From JBHHYS01 sp046757645 (GTDB taxonomy: Bacteria; Acidobacteriota; Terriglobia; Acidiferrales; 2-02-FULL-67-57): a stretch of DNA of 47,905 nucleotides. This document shows positions 8,672 through 17,301 of this stretch, piece after piece (position 1 is the first letter of the stretch; the number at the start of each line of letters is the position of its first letter). The position numbers were made by a program, and so were the translations under genes. The stretch is taken from assembly GCA_046757645.1 (NCBI GenBank), contig JBHHYS010000007.1, positions 1 to 47,905 of the forward strand, given 5' to 3'. The notes under the pieces are model-generated. The model was given only the letters and a program-made list of their open reading frames with translations. It made no database searches and had not been told where the DNA came from.

Positions 8672-9448
8672 GTGCAGCGAGTCGCCGCCATCGCCCTGAA
8701 TACGTTCCGGGAAGCGATCCGGGACCGGGTGCTCTATAACCTGATTGTGTTCGCCTTGCTGTTGATCGGCACGGCCATCTTGTTCGGTCAGATCTCCATC
8801 GGGGTGCAGAAGCTGATCCTGGTGAACCTGGGATTGGCGGCCATCACCTTTTTCGGGTTGGCGATCGCCATCTTCATTGGCATCGGGCTGGTCTATAAGG
8901 AGATGGAAAAGCGGACTCTGTACGCGCTGCTGGCCAAGCCGGTGCGGCGATACGAATTCATCCTGGGAAAATTCTGTGGCCTGGCGCTCACCCTGCTGGT
9001 CAACACCTTATTGATGACGGTGGGCTTTTTCCTGGCCCTCTATTACGTGAAGCGAGGGTTCGACGCCAGCGACCTGCCGCTGTTGGTGGCCATCTATTTC
9101 ATCTACCTGCAACTGTTGCTGGCCACCGCCCTGGCGCTGCTCTTCTCCTGCTTTTCCTCGCCGGTGCTCTCGGCGGCCTTCACCTTCGGCCTGTTCATCA
9201 TTGGCAGCTTCGCGAGTGACATCCGTGAGTTGACCCAGTGGGTGGAGTGGTCTTGGCTGGAGGGTGTAACCCGGGGCGTCTATTACGCCCTGCCCAACTT
9301 CCGCAACTTCAACGTCATTAGCAGGGTGGCGCACGGGCACCCGGTAGCGGGCGGGTTGGTGTGGCAGAACACCACATACGCCCTCCTCTATATTGGTTTG
9401 GTGCTGGGGGCCAGCGCGTTGATCTTTCAGAACCGGAACCTGAAGTAG
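8672..9448 (+). CDS. ABC-2 type transporter, permease subunit
   Basis: Integral membrane protein of 258 residues with about six hydrophobic segments (near 20-40, 48-72, 105-130, 140-165, 170-190 and 230-250). It has the amphipathic N-terminal TFREAIRDRV that is typical of ABC-2 permeases. The GTG start at 8672 lies four bases after the ATPase stop codon, so the two are surely cotranslated. It probably forms a dimer with two copies of the ATPase. Confidence 0.88.
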   Translation: MQRVAAIALNTFREAIRDRVLYNLIVFALLLIGTAILFGQISIGVQKLILVNLGLAAITFFGLAIAIFIGIGLVYKEMEKRTLYALLAKPVRRYEFILGKFCGLALTLLVNTLLMTVGFFLALYYVKRGFDASDLPLLVAIYFIYLQLLLATALALLFSCFSSPVLSAAFTFGLFIIGSFASDIRELTQWVEWSWLEGVTRGVYYALPNFRNFNVISRVAHGHPVAGGLVWQNTTYALLYIGLVLGASALIFQNRNLK

Positions 9449-9453
9449 ATGCA

Positions 9454-10341
9454 ATGATTCCCACCCGCCGATGGCTGCCGCTCGCCCTCCTGGCCATACT
9501 GGTCGGGGGTTTTGCTTTGGTCCGCCTGCAACAGGGCGTGGACCGGACCTTGGCCGACTCCCGCCCGGATGTGCAAGTGCTTTATCTTCCTTCCGGCGAG
9601 TGGGTGAAGCGGCTCTCGCTGGGCTACGATGGCTTGCTGGCCTGCCTCTACTGGACTCGCGCCGTGCAGCACTACGGCCGGGAGCGCTTGGCCAAGGGCC
9701 AGTACCCGCTCCTCTACCCCTTACTCGACATCACCACCACGCTGGACCCGGAGTTGCTCCTGGCCTACCGCTTCGGGGCCATCTTTTTGACTGAAGAGCC
9801 TCCGCGGGGGCCCGGGCGGCCCGACCAGGCGATCAAACTGCTCCGCAAGGGGATCGAACAGAACCCCGACTACTGGCGTTTCTGGTACGACCTGGGCTTT
9901 GTTTACTACCGTAGCGTGAAGGACTACCAGCGCGCTGCGCAGGCGTTTTACCAGGGGGCCCAGCACCCGAAGGCGGCTCCCTGGATGGCGGTCATGGCGG
10001 CAAAAATCGCTGCCGAGGGCGGCAACCGCCGCTGGGGGCGCTTCCTTTGGACCGAACTGTACAACAGCGCGGACGACCCCCTGATCCGGCAGAACGCCCT
10101 GCGCCACCTCCGCCGTTTGCAAGTGGAGGAGGATATGGAGATTTTGGAAGCGCTCCTGCGCCGCTACCGGCAGCAAACCGGCCAGCCCGCCCACTCTCTC
10201 CGGCAACTGCTTGCGGCCGGCCTGGTGCGCACCCTTCCCCGTGACCCAGCCGGCTATCCCTATCGGCTTGGGCCTCACGGTCGTGTGCAGCTCCATGCAG
10301 AGAGTCCCCTCACTCAGTCTTTCGGGGGCCAGCCGAAATGA
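9454..10341 (+). CDS. TPR-like membrane-anchored protein of unknown function
   Basis: Protein of 295 residues with one N-terminal membrane segment (LPLALLAILVGGFALV) and a mainly helical periplasmic part. The central region (about residues 100-190) resembles tetratricopeptide repeats, for example DYWRFWYDLGFVYYRSVKDY followed by AAQAFYQGA. The C terminus (about 235-290) has a PRDPAGYPYRL segment like those of pseudopilin-associated proteins. The ATG at 9454 is chosen because the upstream frame runs inside the permease gene. Its stop overlaps the start of lolA (ATGA at 10338-10341). Function is unknown, and position suggests envelope assembly or export. Confidence 0.7.
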   Translation: MIPTRRWLPLALLAILVGGFALVRLQQGVDRTLADSRPDVQVLYLPSGEWVKRLSLGYDGLLACLYWTRAVQHYGRERLAKGQYPLLYPLLDITTTLDPELLLAYRFGAIFLTEEPPRGPGRPDQAIKLLRKGIEQNPDYWRFWYDLGFVYYRSVKDYQRAAQAFYQGAQHPKAAPWMAVMAAKIAAEGGNRRWGRFLWTELYNSADDPLIRQNALRHLRRLQVEEDMEILEALLRRYRQQTGQPAHSLRQLLAAGLVRTLPRDPAGYPYRLGPHGRVQLHAESPLTQSFGGQPK

Positions 10342-11006
10342 AGGCGGCGAAGCGCGGGCTGGCTTGCCTCTCTCTCAGCGTCCTGCTGCTGGCGGGTGTG
10401 GCCGGGGCGGCCGAGCCGACGCTGAAGGAAGTCGTGCGGGAGGTGGAGCGCCACTACAAGCGGGTGCGCACGCTGGAAGCGGACTTTGTGCAGCGCTACA
10501 CCTTGGCGGCAACGACCTTGGTCGAGTCGGGCCACGTTTATTTCCAGAAGCCGGGGCGGATGCGCTGGGACTATGACAATCCGGAGCCGAAGCTCTTCCT
10601 CACCGATGGGAACTACGCCTACCTCTACGTCCCCCAGGAAGAGCAGGTGCGCCGCCTGCCGATGAAGCAGGCCCCGCAGTGGCAGGCGGCATTCGCGTTG
10701 CTGCTGGGGCGGGTGGATTTGGGTCGCCTCTTCCACCGCATCCAGTTGGTGCGCGTGCATCGGCTGGAGAGTGCGGCGCGGTGGCAGTTGCGGGGCCAGC
10801 CCAAGTCCGAGCAGCAAGCCTTCCGGGAGGTGTGGATTGACCTCAATGAGCGCTACCAGGTGCTGCGCATCGAAATCCGCCAGCGCGACGGCAGCTTGAT
10901 GGAGTTTCACTTCCGTGGTTGGCGGGAGAATCACTCCCTGCGGCCCGACCTGTTTCGCCTGCAGGTTCCTCCGGGGACGGTGTGGCTTGATGAGGCGCCT
11001 TCTTGA
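10338..11006 (+). CDS. lolA: LolA-type outer-membrane lipoprotein carrier
   Basis: Periplasmic chaperone that carries lipoproteins from the inner to the outer membrane. It is 222 residues long with a signal peptide cut near AGAAE (residues 24-25). The family opening follows (VEVERHYKRVRTLEADFVQRY-like segment at about 33-56), then a PGRMRWDY motif and half-barrel strand patterns (LFLTDGNYAYLYVPQEEQV). It overlaps the preceding gene by four bases. The ABC-2 pair upstream is not LolCDE-like, so it is not clearly the cognate transporter. Confidence 0.85.
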   Translation: MKAAKRGLACLSLSVLLLAGVAGAAEPTLKEVVREVERHYKRVRTLEADFVQRYTLAATTLVESGHVYFQKPGRMRWDYDNPEPKLFLTDGNYAYLYVPQEEQVRRLPMKQAPQWQAAFALLLGRVDLGRLFHRIQLVRVHRLESAARWQLRGQPKSEQQAFREVWIDLNERYQVLRIEIRQRDGSLMEFHFRGWRENHSLRPDLFRLQVPPGTVWLDEAPS

Positions 11007-11086
11007 GCGGCTTTTGCGGTCTTCGACTTCCCTTCGCGGGCGAGCCGGTGCTAAACTTGGGATTAGGGTCAGGGGGCAGAGACCCC

Positions 11087-12298
11087 ATGGGTGAGTTCGT
11101 CTACAAGGTAGCGGATGAACGCGGCCAGGTTACCGTGCAGGCGGAGAGCGCGAATTCGGAAGCTGAGCTCCGCCAGAGGCTGGAGGAGAAAGGGTTGTTC
11201 ATCTACTCCATCCGGAGTCGTGCCCTGCGGGGTATTTCCTGGCGCCCGGCCGGGCCTCGCCGCCGGCGGTTGTCCCGCAACGAATTCCTGCTTTTCAATC
11301 AGCAATTTGTGACCCTGCTGCGGGCCGGCCTCCCCATTCTGCGCGCCCTCGACCTGCTCGCCGAACGCGCCACCCGGCCAGTGCTGCGGGCCGTACTGGA
11401 CGACATCCGCCAGCGCCTGCGCGGGGGCGCCTCCCTTTCCGACGCCTTCCGGGCCCAGGCCATCTTTTCCGAGGTGTACACCTCCTCGCTGCTGGCGGGT
11501 GAGCGCAGCGGCAACCTGCCCGGGGTGCTGGACCAATACATCAGCTTCATGAAAACCACCAACACGGTGCGGGGGCGGCTGCGCGCGGCCCTGGTCTATC
11601 CTACGCTGTTGCTGGTGGTGGCTGGCGGCGTCCTCACCTTCGTCATCCTCTACGTCATCCCCCGGTTTGACGAACTGTATACGGAGATGAACGCGGCTCT
11701 GCCAGCGCTCACCGTAGCGGTCATCAGCCTCGCCCGGAACATTCGCGCTTCCGTGTTGGTGCTGGCCCTGGGGGTCGGGGCCGTACTGGGCACGCTTTGG
11801 GCGGTGACGCGGACGGAAGCGGGCGCGCAGGCCTTCGACCGGGCGCGCATGAAAGTGCCGCTGCTGGGGGACATTCTGCTGAAGTTCCGCCTGGCACAGT
11901 TCAGCCGTACGCTGAGCACGCTGCTGGCGGGCGGTATTCCCCTGGTGCCGTCGCTGGAAGTCTCCGCCGGGGCCATGGAAAGTCCCCTGCTCCGCCACAC
12001 CATCGGGACCGCTGCCCGGCGGGTGAAAGAGGGGCAGAGTCTGCACGCCTCGCTGGCGGGCACGGGCATTGTGCCGGATATGGTCACAGAGATGATTGAA
12101 GTGGGGGAAAACACCGGGGCGCTGCCGCAGATGCTCAATAGTGTGGCTGAGTTCTACGAAGAGGAGCTGAACACGCGCCTGACGACGCTGCTGGCCCTGT
12201 TGGAGCCGGTGCTGCTGCTGGGGGTCGCGGGTGTGATTGCGGTGATGCTGATCGCCCTGTATTTGCCGATTTTTTCGGTGGGAGCCGCTCTGCGGTAA
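11087..12298 (+). CDS. gspF: GspF/PilC-family inner-membrane platform protein
   Basis: Second PilC-type platform protein, 403 residues. The start MGEFVYKVADERGQ is typical, with AGGGGG about ten bases upstream. The frame is open to 11003, but that extension overlaps lolA and does not match the family. Two GspF domains (about 70-195 and 270-395) carry the conserved ALDLLAER and GENTGALPQML segments, with three membrane segments and the intact C-terminal MLIALYLPIFSVG that the first pilC has lost to a frameshift. It heads an operon with gspE and PilM/N/O-like genes. Confidence 0.9.
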   Translation: MGEFVYKVADERGQVTVQAESANSEAELRQRLEEKGLFIYSIRSRALRGISWRPAGPRRRRLSRNEFLLFNQQFVTLLRAGLPILRALDLLAERATRPVLRAVLDDIRQRLRGGASLSDAFRAQAIFSEVYTSSLLAGERSGNLPGVLDQYISFMKTTNTVRGRLRAALVYPTLLLVVAGGVLTFVILYVIPRFDELYTEMNAALPALTVAVISLARNIRASVLVLALGVGAVLGTLWAVTRTEAGAQAFDRARMKVPLLGDILLKFRLAQFSRTLSTLLAGGIPLVPSLEVSAGAMESPLLRHTIGTAARRVKEGQSLHASLAGTGIVPDMVTEMIEVGENTGALPQMLNSVAEFYEEELNTRLTTLLALLEPVLLLGVAGVIAVMLIALYLPIFSVGAALR

Positions 12299-12310
12299 GG
12301 AAGGAGAGTC

Positions 12311-13942
12311 ATGGCCGAAGAAGCCCGCCGCCCCGCATCGTCCGCCGCGGCGCCAGACCAGGTCGAGCAGGCGCGGCAACTGGCGGCGCGTTACCGCTGC
12401 GAGTTCGTGGACCTCACCCAGCAGCGCATTGACGCGGATTTGTTCCGCCTGATTCCGGTCGAGCTGATGTTCCGCTACCACTTCATTCCCCTGGAAGCGA
12501 CCGACGGGAACCTGACCGTGGCCATGGCTGACCCCAGCCAGTTCTTTGTCGCCGATGAGTTGGCGGTGCGGCTGGGACGGAACGTTCAGGTGAAGGTCGC
12601 CACCCGGGAGCAGATTGCCGACATCCTCAAAAAGAGCGAGCAATCCCAGCGGGTGCTGGAGGAAGTAACGGAGGACTTTCGCCTCGACGTGGTGCAGGCA
12701 GACGAAGAGGGCGAAGCGGTAATTTCGGTCGAGCGGCTGACCCGGGATACGGAAAGCAGCCCCATCATTCGTCTGGTGGATTCCACCCTGTTCAACGCGC
12801 TGGAGCGCCGGGCCAGCGACGTCCACATCGAGACCCGGGACAACGAAGTGGTGGTCAAGTACCGGATTGACGGTGTTCTTCACCCGGCGATGGCCCCGCT
12901 GTCCAAGGAGTGGCATTCGGCCATCATCTCGCGCATCAAGGTGATGTCGGAGCTGGACATCGCCGAGCGGCGCGTTCCCCAGGACGGGCGCTTCCGGGTG
13001 CGCTACAAGGGGCGGGCGATTGACTTCCGGGTGTCGATCATGCCGTCCATCCACGGCGAAGACGCCATGCTGCGCATCCTGGATAAGGAGTCTCTGGGGG
13101 AGAAATTCCACGAGCTCAATCTGGACGTGGTGGGCTTCTCCGAGCCGGAGTTGAAAAAGCTCCGGCGCTATATCCGGGAGCCCTACGGGATGCTTCTGGT
13201 CACCGGACCCACCGGCAGTGGCAAGACCACCACCCTCTACGCTGCGCTCTCGGAAATCAAGTCCGACGAGGACAAGATCATCACCATCGAAGACCCGGTC
13301 GAGTACCAGATCAAGGGGGTGACGCAGATTCCGGTGAACGAGCGCAAGGGATTGACGTTTGCCCGCGGCCTGCGCTCCATCCTCCGGCACGACCCGGACA
13401 AGATCATGGTGGGCGAGATCCGCGACCTGGAAACGGCGGTGATTGCCATCCAGTCGGCGCTCACCGGCCACCTGGTGTTCACCACCGTGCACGCCAACAA
13501 CGTGGTGGACGTCATCGGGCGCTTTCTCAATATGGGCGTGGAGCCCTACAACTTCGTCTCCGCCCTCAACTGCATACTGGCTCAGCGCCTGGTGCGGGTC
13601 ATCTGCGAGAACTGCAAGCACCCGGTGCGCTACCCGCGGGCGGTGCTGGAGGAGTGCGACCTGCCCTACGAGGCGTGGAAGGAGGTGGCATTTTATGAGG
13701 GCACGGGCTGCATCGAATGCCACGGCACCGCCTATCGCGGCCGCACCGCTATCTGCGAGCTGCTGGACCTGAGCGACCATATCCGGGAGATGATCGTGGA
13801 CAAGAAGCCCACCTCAGAAATCAAGCGCGCCGCCCGCGAGGAGGGCATGACCTTCCTGCGCGAGGCGGGACTGGAGAAGGTGCGCGCCGGGATCACCACC
13901 CTGCGCGAGCTGAACAAAGTAACCTTCATTGAAACGGTGTAA
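12311..13942 (+). CDS. gspE: GspE/PilB-family secretion ATPase (complete)
   Basis: Motor ATPase of 543 residues. An N-terminal GspE/MshEN domain (about residues 15-140) precedes the ATPase core, with Walker A GPTGSGKT at 299-306, EDPVEY, GEIRDLET and the HANN histidine box. The tetracysteine zinc element (CENC, then CIEC) lies at about 435-480. AAGGAGAG precedes the ATG. Its pairing with gspF and with PilM/N/O-like and GspC-like genes points to a type II secretion or second pilus-like machine distinct from the locus at 1-7465. Confidence 0.92.
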   Translation: MAEEARRPASSAAAPDQVEQARQLAARYRCEFVDLTQQRIDADLFRLIPVELMFRYHFIPLEATDGNLTVAMADPSQFFVADELAVRLGRNVQVKVATREQIADILKKSEQSQRVLEEVTEDFRLDVVQADEEGEAVISVERLTRDTESSPIIRLVDSTLFNALERRASDVHIETRDNEVVVKYRIDGVLHPAMAPLSKEWHSAIISRIKVMSELDIAERRVPQDGRFRVRYKGRAIDFRVSIMPSIHGEDAMLRILDKESLGEKFHELNLDVVGFSEPELKKLRRYIREPYGMLLVTGPTGSGKTTTLYAALSEIKSDEDKIITIEDPVEYQIKGVTQIPVNERKGLTFARGLRSILRHDPDKIMVGEIRDLETAVIAIQSALTGHLVFTTVHANNVVDVIGRFLNMGVEPYNFVSALNCILAQRLVRVICENCKHPVRYPRAVLEECDLPYEAWKEVAFYEGTGCIECHGTAYRGRTAICELLDLSDHIREMIVDKKPTSEIKRAAREEGMTFLREAGLEKVRAGITTLRELNKVTFIETV

Positions 13943-13948
13943 CCCTGC

Positions 13949-14899
13949 ATGGCTGCCTCTGCCCGATTCCGCGACCGCTGGCGACACTGGTTCCATGAGC
14001 CGGGGGAAGTCCGGCTGGTGTGCGAGATTGCCGCCGACTATGTGGCCGCGGTGCGGCATCACCGGGGTCGGATCGAATCGTGGGCGGCGGGGCCGCTGCC
14101 GGAGGGTGCGGTGCAGCCCGCACCGCTGGCCGAGAACATCGCCAATCCGGGAGCGCTCCAAGAGGCGCTGGAGCACGTACTGGGTATGGTGGCCGACGGT
14201 CTGCGCCGCTGTGTTCTGATTGTGCCGGATCTGGTGGCGCGGGTTGCCTTGCTGGAATTCGATCATCTGCCCGAGCGCGTGGAAGAGGCTGAAAGACTGC
14301 TGCGCTGGCGCTTGAAAAAAGATTTGCCCTTCGACGTCCGCCAGGCTGTGCTCTCCTACCAGACCCAGGCGGGGCACGCCAGCACGCGGGAGGCGTTGGT
14401 GGTCGTCTGCCTGCGAGGGCTGCTGCGGCAATACGAAGAGTGCCTGGAAAGGCTGGGGGTGCAGCCGGGCTGGGTGACGCTCTCGACCCTGGCGGCGCTG
14501 GGCTGCTTGGACTCCTCGGGGGCGCCGCGTCTGCTGGTGAAGCGCGACCACGGCTCGCTGGGCCTGGCAATTGTGCACGGCCAAGCGGTGCGGCTGTTTC
14601 GCAGCCTGCCCACGCCGGGGGGGAGCCGCCCGCTGAGCGAAAACTTGCTCCTTGAGAAGGTCTGGCCGGCAGCGGTCTATTTCCAAGACCAGTGGAGCCA
14701 GCCGGTGAGCGAGGTGGTGTGGGCGGGCGCGGGCCGAGCCCAACCGGAGCTGATGCAGCAGCTCGAACGCGAGGCGGGGTGCCGGGTGACGGAATTGAGT
14801 CCGGCGGCGTTTGGCCTGCCGGTGTCGCCCATCTCGGGTGCCGCCCCTGACCACAGGTTGGCGGCCAGCGTGGGCTGGGTAGGCGGGGAAGCGGTATGA
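13949..14899 (+). CDS. PilM/GspL-like cytoplasmic assembly protein
   Basis: Protein of 316 residues with the actin-like architecture of PilM and the cytoplasmic part of GspL. Visible signs are LRRCVLIVPD, WRLKKDLPFDVRQAVLSYQ and a C-terminal GAGRAQPELMQQLER segment. These match the PilM pattern in which an N-terminal strand is followed by K-D-LPF and a G-(G/A)G-x nucleotide-site remnant. The classical DIGSS phosphate loop is not seen at the N terminus, so nucleotide binding is doubtful. It has no membrane segment. It overlaps the PilN-like gene by four bases. It probably recruits the ATPase to the PilN/O-like membrane subunits. Confidence 0.72.
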   Translation: MAASARFRDRWRHWFHEPGEVRLVCEIAADYVAAVRHHRGRIESWAAGPLPEGAVQPAPLAENIANPGALQEALEHVLGMVADGLRRCVLIVPDLVARVALLEFDHLPERVEEAERLLRWRLKKDLPFDVRQAVLSYQTQAGHASTREALVVVCLRGLLRQYEECLERLGVQPGWVTLSTLAALGCLDSSGAPRLLVKRDHGSLGLAIVHGQAVRLFRSLPTPGGSRPLSENLLLEKVWPAAVYFQDQWSQPVSEVVWAGAGRAQPELMQQLEREAGCRVTELSPAAFGLPVSPISGAAPDHRLAASVGWVGGEAV

Positions 14900-15471
14900 G
14901 AGCTCGCGTCAACCTGGCCACGAACCCGTTCGTGAACTATCGTCGCTTTGCGCTGACCGCAGGCATTCTGGCGGCTGTGGCGCTGGGGCTCACGGTGCTG
15001 CTGATCAGCGAAGGGGTGAGCGTCTGGCGGGAGCGCAGCGCCACCCGGGCACGCTTGGGGGAACTCGAAGCGCAACAGGCACAGTTGGCCGCCGAGCAGG
15101 GCCGGTTGGAGGAGGCGTTGCGCGCCCCGGCCACGCAGGCGCTGCTGGAACGCACTCGCTTTCTGAACCAATTGATCGAGCACAAGAGCCTCTCGTGGAC
15201 TGAGCTGTTCTTCGATTTGCAGCAGCGCCTGCCCCGGCGGGTGCGCATCCTCTCGCTCGCCCCCAAGCTCGGCGAGGACGACCGGCTGCAGGTTGAACTG
15301 GAGGTGGGCGGAGAATCGGCGCGGGCAGTGATCCGGTTTGTGCGTGCGTTAGAGGAGGGAGAGAAGTTTCGGGACGTGGCGCTTCGCTCCCAGAGCCACG
15401 AACCGGTTACAAACGCGGATGCCGTGGTGGCTCGAGTGAGTGCTATCTACGTGCGGAGCAGCAAGGAATGA
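14896..15471 (+). CDS. PilN/GspL-C-like inner-membrane assembly protein
   Basis: Bitopic protein of 191 residues. The short cytoplasmic N terminus VNLATNPFVNYRR resembles the PilN INLLP motif, which binds PilM. One membrane segment (about 20-42), a coiled coil (about 45-85) and a small ferredoxin-like periplasmic domain follow, with the PilN pattern SWTELFFDLQQRLPRRVRIL. Both ends overlap neighbours by four bases. It should pair with the next gene product as PilN-PilO. Confidence 0.78.
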   Translation: MRARVNLATNPFVNYRRFALTAGILAAVALGLTVLLISEGVSVWRERSATRARLGELEAQQAQLAAEQGRLEEALRAPATQALLERTRFLNQLIEHKSLSWTELFFDLQQRLPRRVRILSLAPKLGEDDRLQVELEVGGESARAVIRFVRALEEGEKFRDVALRSQSHEPVTNADAVVARVSAIYVRSSKE

Positions 15472-16022
15472 ATCGCTGGTACGCACGGCGGCGGTGGGTT
15501 TACTGGAGCCTGGTCATCCTGCTGGCGCTCGACGCCATGGTGTACTTCGGCTGGCTTCGCCGCCCGCTGGCCCTGCCGGGGAGCAACCCGGCCGCGGTGG
15601 CCCGGCTGGAACGGGAAGTTACCGAGCAGGCCAGGGAAGTGGCCCGCCTGCGGAGAGTGCGGAACCGGGCGCCGCAGTTGCGCCCGCAACTGGAGCGGTT
15701 CACCCGGGAGCGCTTTCTGGCGGCGCAGCGGGGATTCTCGCGGGTGGCCGCCGAGCTCGAAGAGGCGGCCAACGAAGCTGGCGTCAATCTGGACCGCGTG
15801 TCCTACAAAATTGCGGTGGCGAGAGACGAGTCCGAGTTGGTGCGTATAGAAATCGGCACGAGCGTCAAGGGCGGGTACCGGAACCTGCTGCGCTACCTGG
15901 AGGAGCTGGAGCGCTCGCCGCACTTCTACCTCATCAACGAACTGAAGGTCGAGGGCGCTGAGAGGGGCCAGGTGCAGCTGGAAATGCGGCTGGCCACCTA
16001 CTTTCGGCGCAGTCGGGCGTGA
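15468..16022 (+). CDS. PilO/GspM-like inner-membrane assembly protein
   Basis: Bitopic protein of 184 residues: membrane segment at about 12-30, coiled coil at about 38-105, then a small alpha/beta periplasmic domain. The last has the PilO/GspM-type segment GGYRNLLRYLEELERSPHFYL, where a beta strand follows to make the dimer face. Overlap with both neighbours by four bases shows translational coupling. It probably forms the alignment subcomplex with the PilN-like protein. Confidence 0.78.
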   Translation: MNRWYARRRWVYWSLVILLALDAMVYFGWLRRPLALPGSNPAAVARLEREVTEQAREVARLRRVRNRAPQLRPQLERFTRERFLAAQRGFSRVAAELEEAANEAGVNLDRVSYKIAVARDESELVRIEIGTSVKGGYRNLLRYLEELERSPHFYLINELKVEGAERGQVQLEMRLATYFRRSRA

Positions 16023-16555
16023 CGGAGAAGAAACAACTCGGCGTGCTGCTGGTACTGCTGGTAGTGTTGGCGCTGCTGGGGTGGAACACTCTGAGCCGGC
16101 GATCGCTCCCCCGGCTGTCGCCGCGGAGAGCGAGCAACACTGCCCCGGCTCAGGCAGCCGCCGGGCAGGGATCGCAGCCGATTCTCGATGCGGTGCTGCA
16201 CGTGGGGCAGCTCGTGTCGCCTCCCCGGGTGCAAGCGGCTGAGGTGCGTCGCAACATTTTTGCGTACGCGCGCCGCGCCGCGCCTGCCGTCACCCGTGTG
16301 AGGCCGGCGGCCGCGCCTCCGGCCCTGCCGCCACCGCCCCAGCCGCAGTTGCCGCTGCGTTTCTTTGGGTTTGCCCAGAACCGTCCGAGTGGTCAGCGGC
16401 GGGTCTTCCTGACCGACGGGGAAGAGATTTTCGTGGCGGTGGAGGGTGACGTCATTCTGCGCCGCTATCGCCTGGTGCGGGTACGGAACGAGAGCATCGA
16501 AATGGAAGAACTCACCGGGACTCGCCGTTGGGTCCTGGCTTTGGAGCAACCCTGA
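16019..16555 (+). CDS. GspC/PilP-like bitopic protein
   Basis: Protein of 178 residues with one N-terminal membrane segment (LGVLLVLLVVLALLGW), a long disordered Pro/Ala-rich linker (about 30-115) and a C-terminal beta domain. The segment LRFFGFAQNRPSGQRRVFLTDGEEIFVAVEGD resembles the homology region of GspC and the beta domain of PilP, which bind the secretin N-domains. The GTG start overlaps the preceding stop. No secretin gene is in the window, so its partner must be encoded elsewhere. Assignment between GspC and PilP is open. Confidence 0.65.
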   Translation: MTEKKQLGVLLVLLVVLALLGWNTLSRRSLPRLSPRRASNTAPAQAAAGQGSQPILDAVLHVGQLVSPPRVQAAEVRRNIFAYARRAAPAVTRVRPAAAPPALPPPPQPQLPLRFFGFAQNRPSGQRRVFLTDGEEIFVAVEGDVILRRYRLVRVRNESIEMEELTGTRRWVLALEQP

Positions 16556-16556
16556 G

Positions 16557-17192
16557 ATGCGCAACCCGCAGTCCGGCTACGCGCTGCTGATCGTGCTGCT
16601 GATGGCGGCGCTGGTGTTGCTTTCGTTGTCCACGGCGGTGCCGCGTCTGCTGACTCAGGGGCAGCGGGAGAAAGAGGAGGAGCTCATCTTTCGCGGCGAG
16701 CAATACCGGCGGGCGATTGGACTTTTCTACAAAAAGTATGGCGGTTTCCCTCGATCGATTGAGGACTTGCTGGAAACCAACGAGCGGGCGTTTCTGCGCC
16801 GGCGCTTTCCCGACCCCATGAGGCGGAACGGCGAGTGGCGTTTGATCCGGGTGGGGCCCAGCGGGGAGTTGATTGGCACGGTTAACCAGCGTTCACCCTT
16901 CGAGCAGCCGGAGTCAGCGTCGGGAAGCGAGGAGGAGACCTCCGAGCCCACGGAGACGCGGCCCGACGCAGGCGGGGCCTTGTCCAGCGGTCCGGGCTCC
17001 TACCCCATCATCGGTGTTGCCAGCCGGAGCACGGCGCGGGCCATCCGGGTGTATCAGGGCTACACGCGCTACAACGAGTGGGAGTTCATCTACGACCCGA
17101 CGCAGGAGGCTTTAGGCGCGCTTCCCGGGGCGCCCGGCAGGACCCAGCCGGCCGACTCGGATAAACCGGCGTCGGCCAACCCGCCTCGCTAG
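16557..17192 (+). CDS. Pseudopilin-like protein without Glu+5
   Basis: Protein of 211 residues with a prepilin-like N terminus. A short leader MRNPQSG is followed by YALLIVLLMAALVLLSLSTA and then a charged helix. The mature residue +5 is Ile instead of the Glu found in almost all pilins. Glu5 is missing in GspK-type minor pseudopilins, which cap the pseudopilus, but this protein is shorter than GspK. YRRAIGLFYKKYGGFPRSIEDLL resembles GspG-like subunits. The C terminus is Ser/Glu/Pro-rich. It is last in the operon, and the start is two bases after the preceding stop. Function as a tip or minor pseudopilin is an inference. Confidence 0.7.
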   Translation: MRNPQSGYALLIVLLMAALVLLSLSTAVPRLLTQGQREKEEELIFRGEQYRRAIGLFYKKYGGFPRSIEDLLETNERAFLRRRFPDPMRRNGEWRLIRVGPSGELIGTVNQRSPFEQPESASGSEEETSEPTETRPDAGGALSSGPGSYPIIGVASRSTARAIRVYQGYTRYNEWEFIYDPTQEALGALPGAPGRTQPADSDKPASANPPR

Positions 17193-17301
17193 TGCGGATC
17201 CAACTTAATCTCCCCGATGGTTAGGACTTTCACTTCAACTTACTGCTAATACTTTCAGGATTTGGTGCGGGTAGGATCCCGCCGAGTCCGGTGGACCGAG
17301 G

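Noticed and set aside
11069..13780. A 903-codon open frame on the minus strand opposite gspF and gspE
   Set aside because: It is antisense to two clear family members, is rich in His, Gln, Arg and Gly as expected for shadow frames in GC-rich DNA, and matches no protein family.
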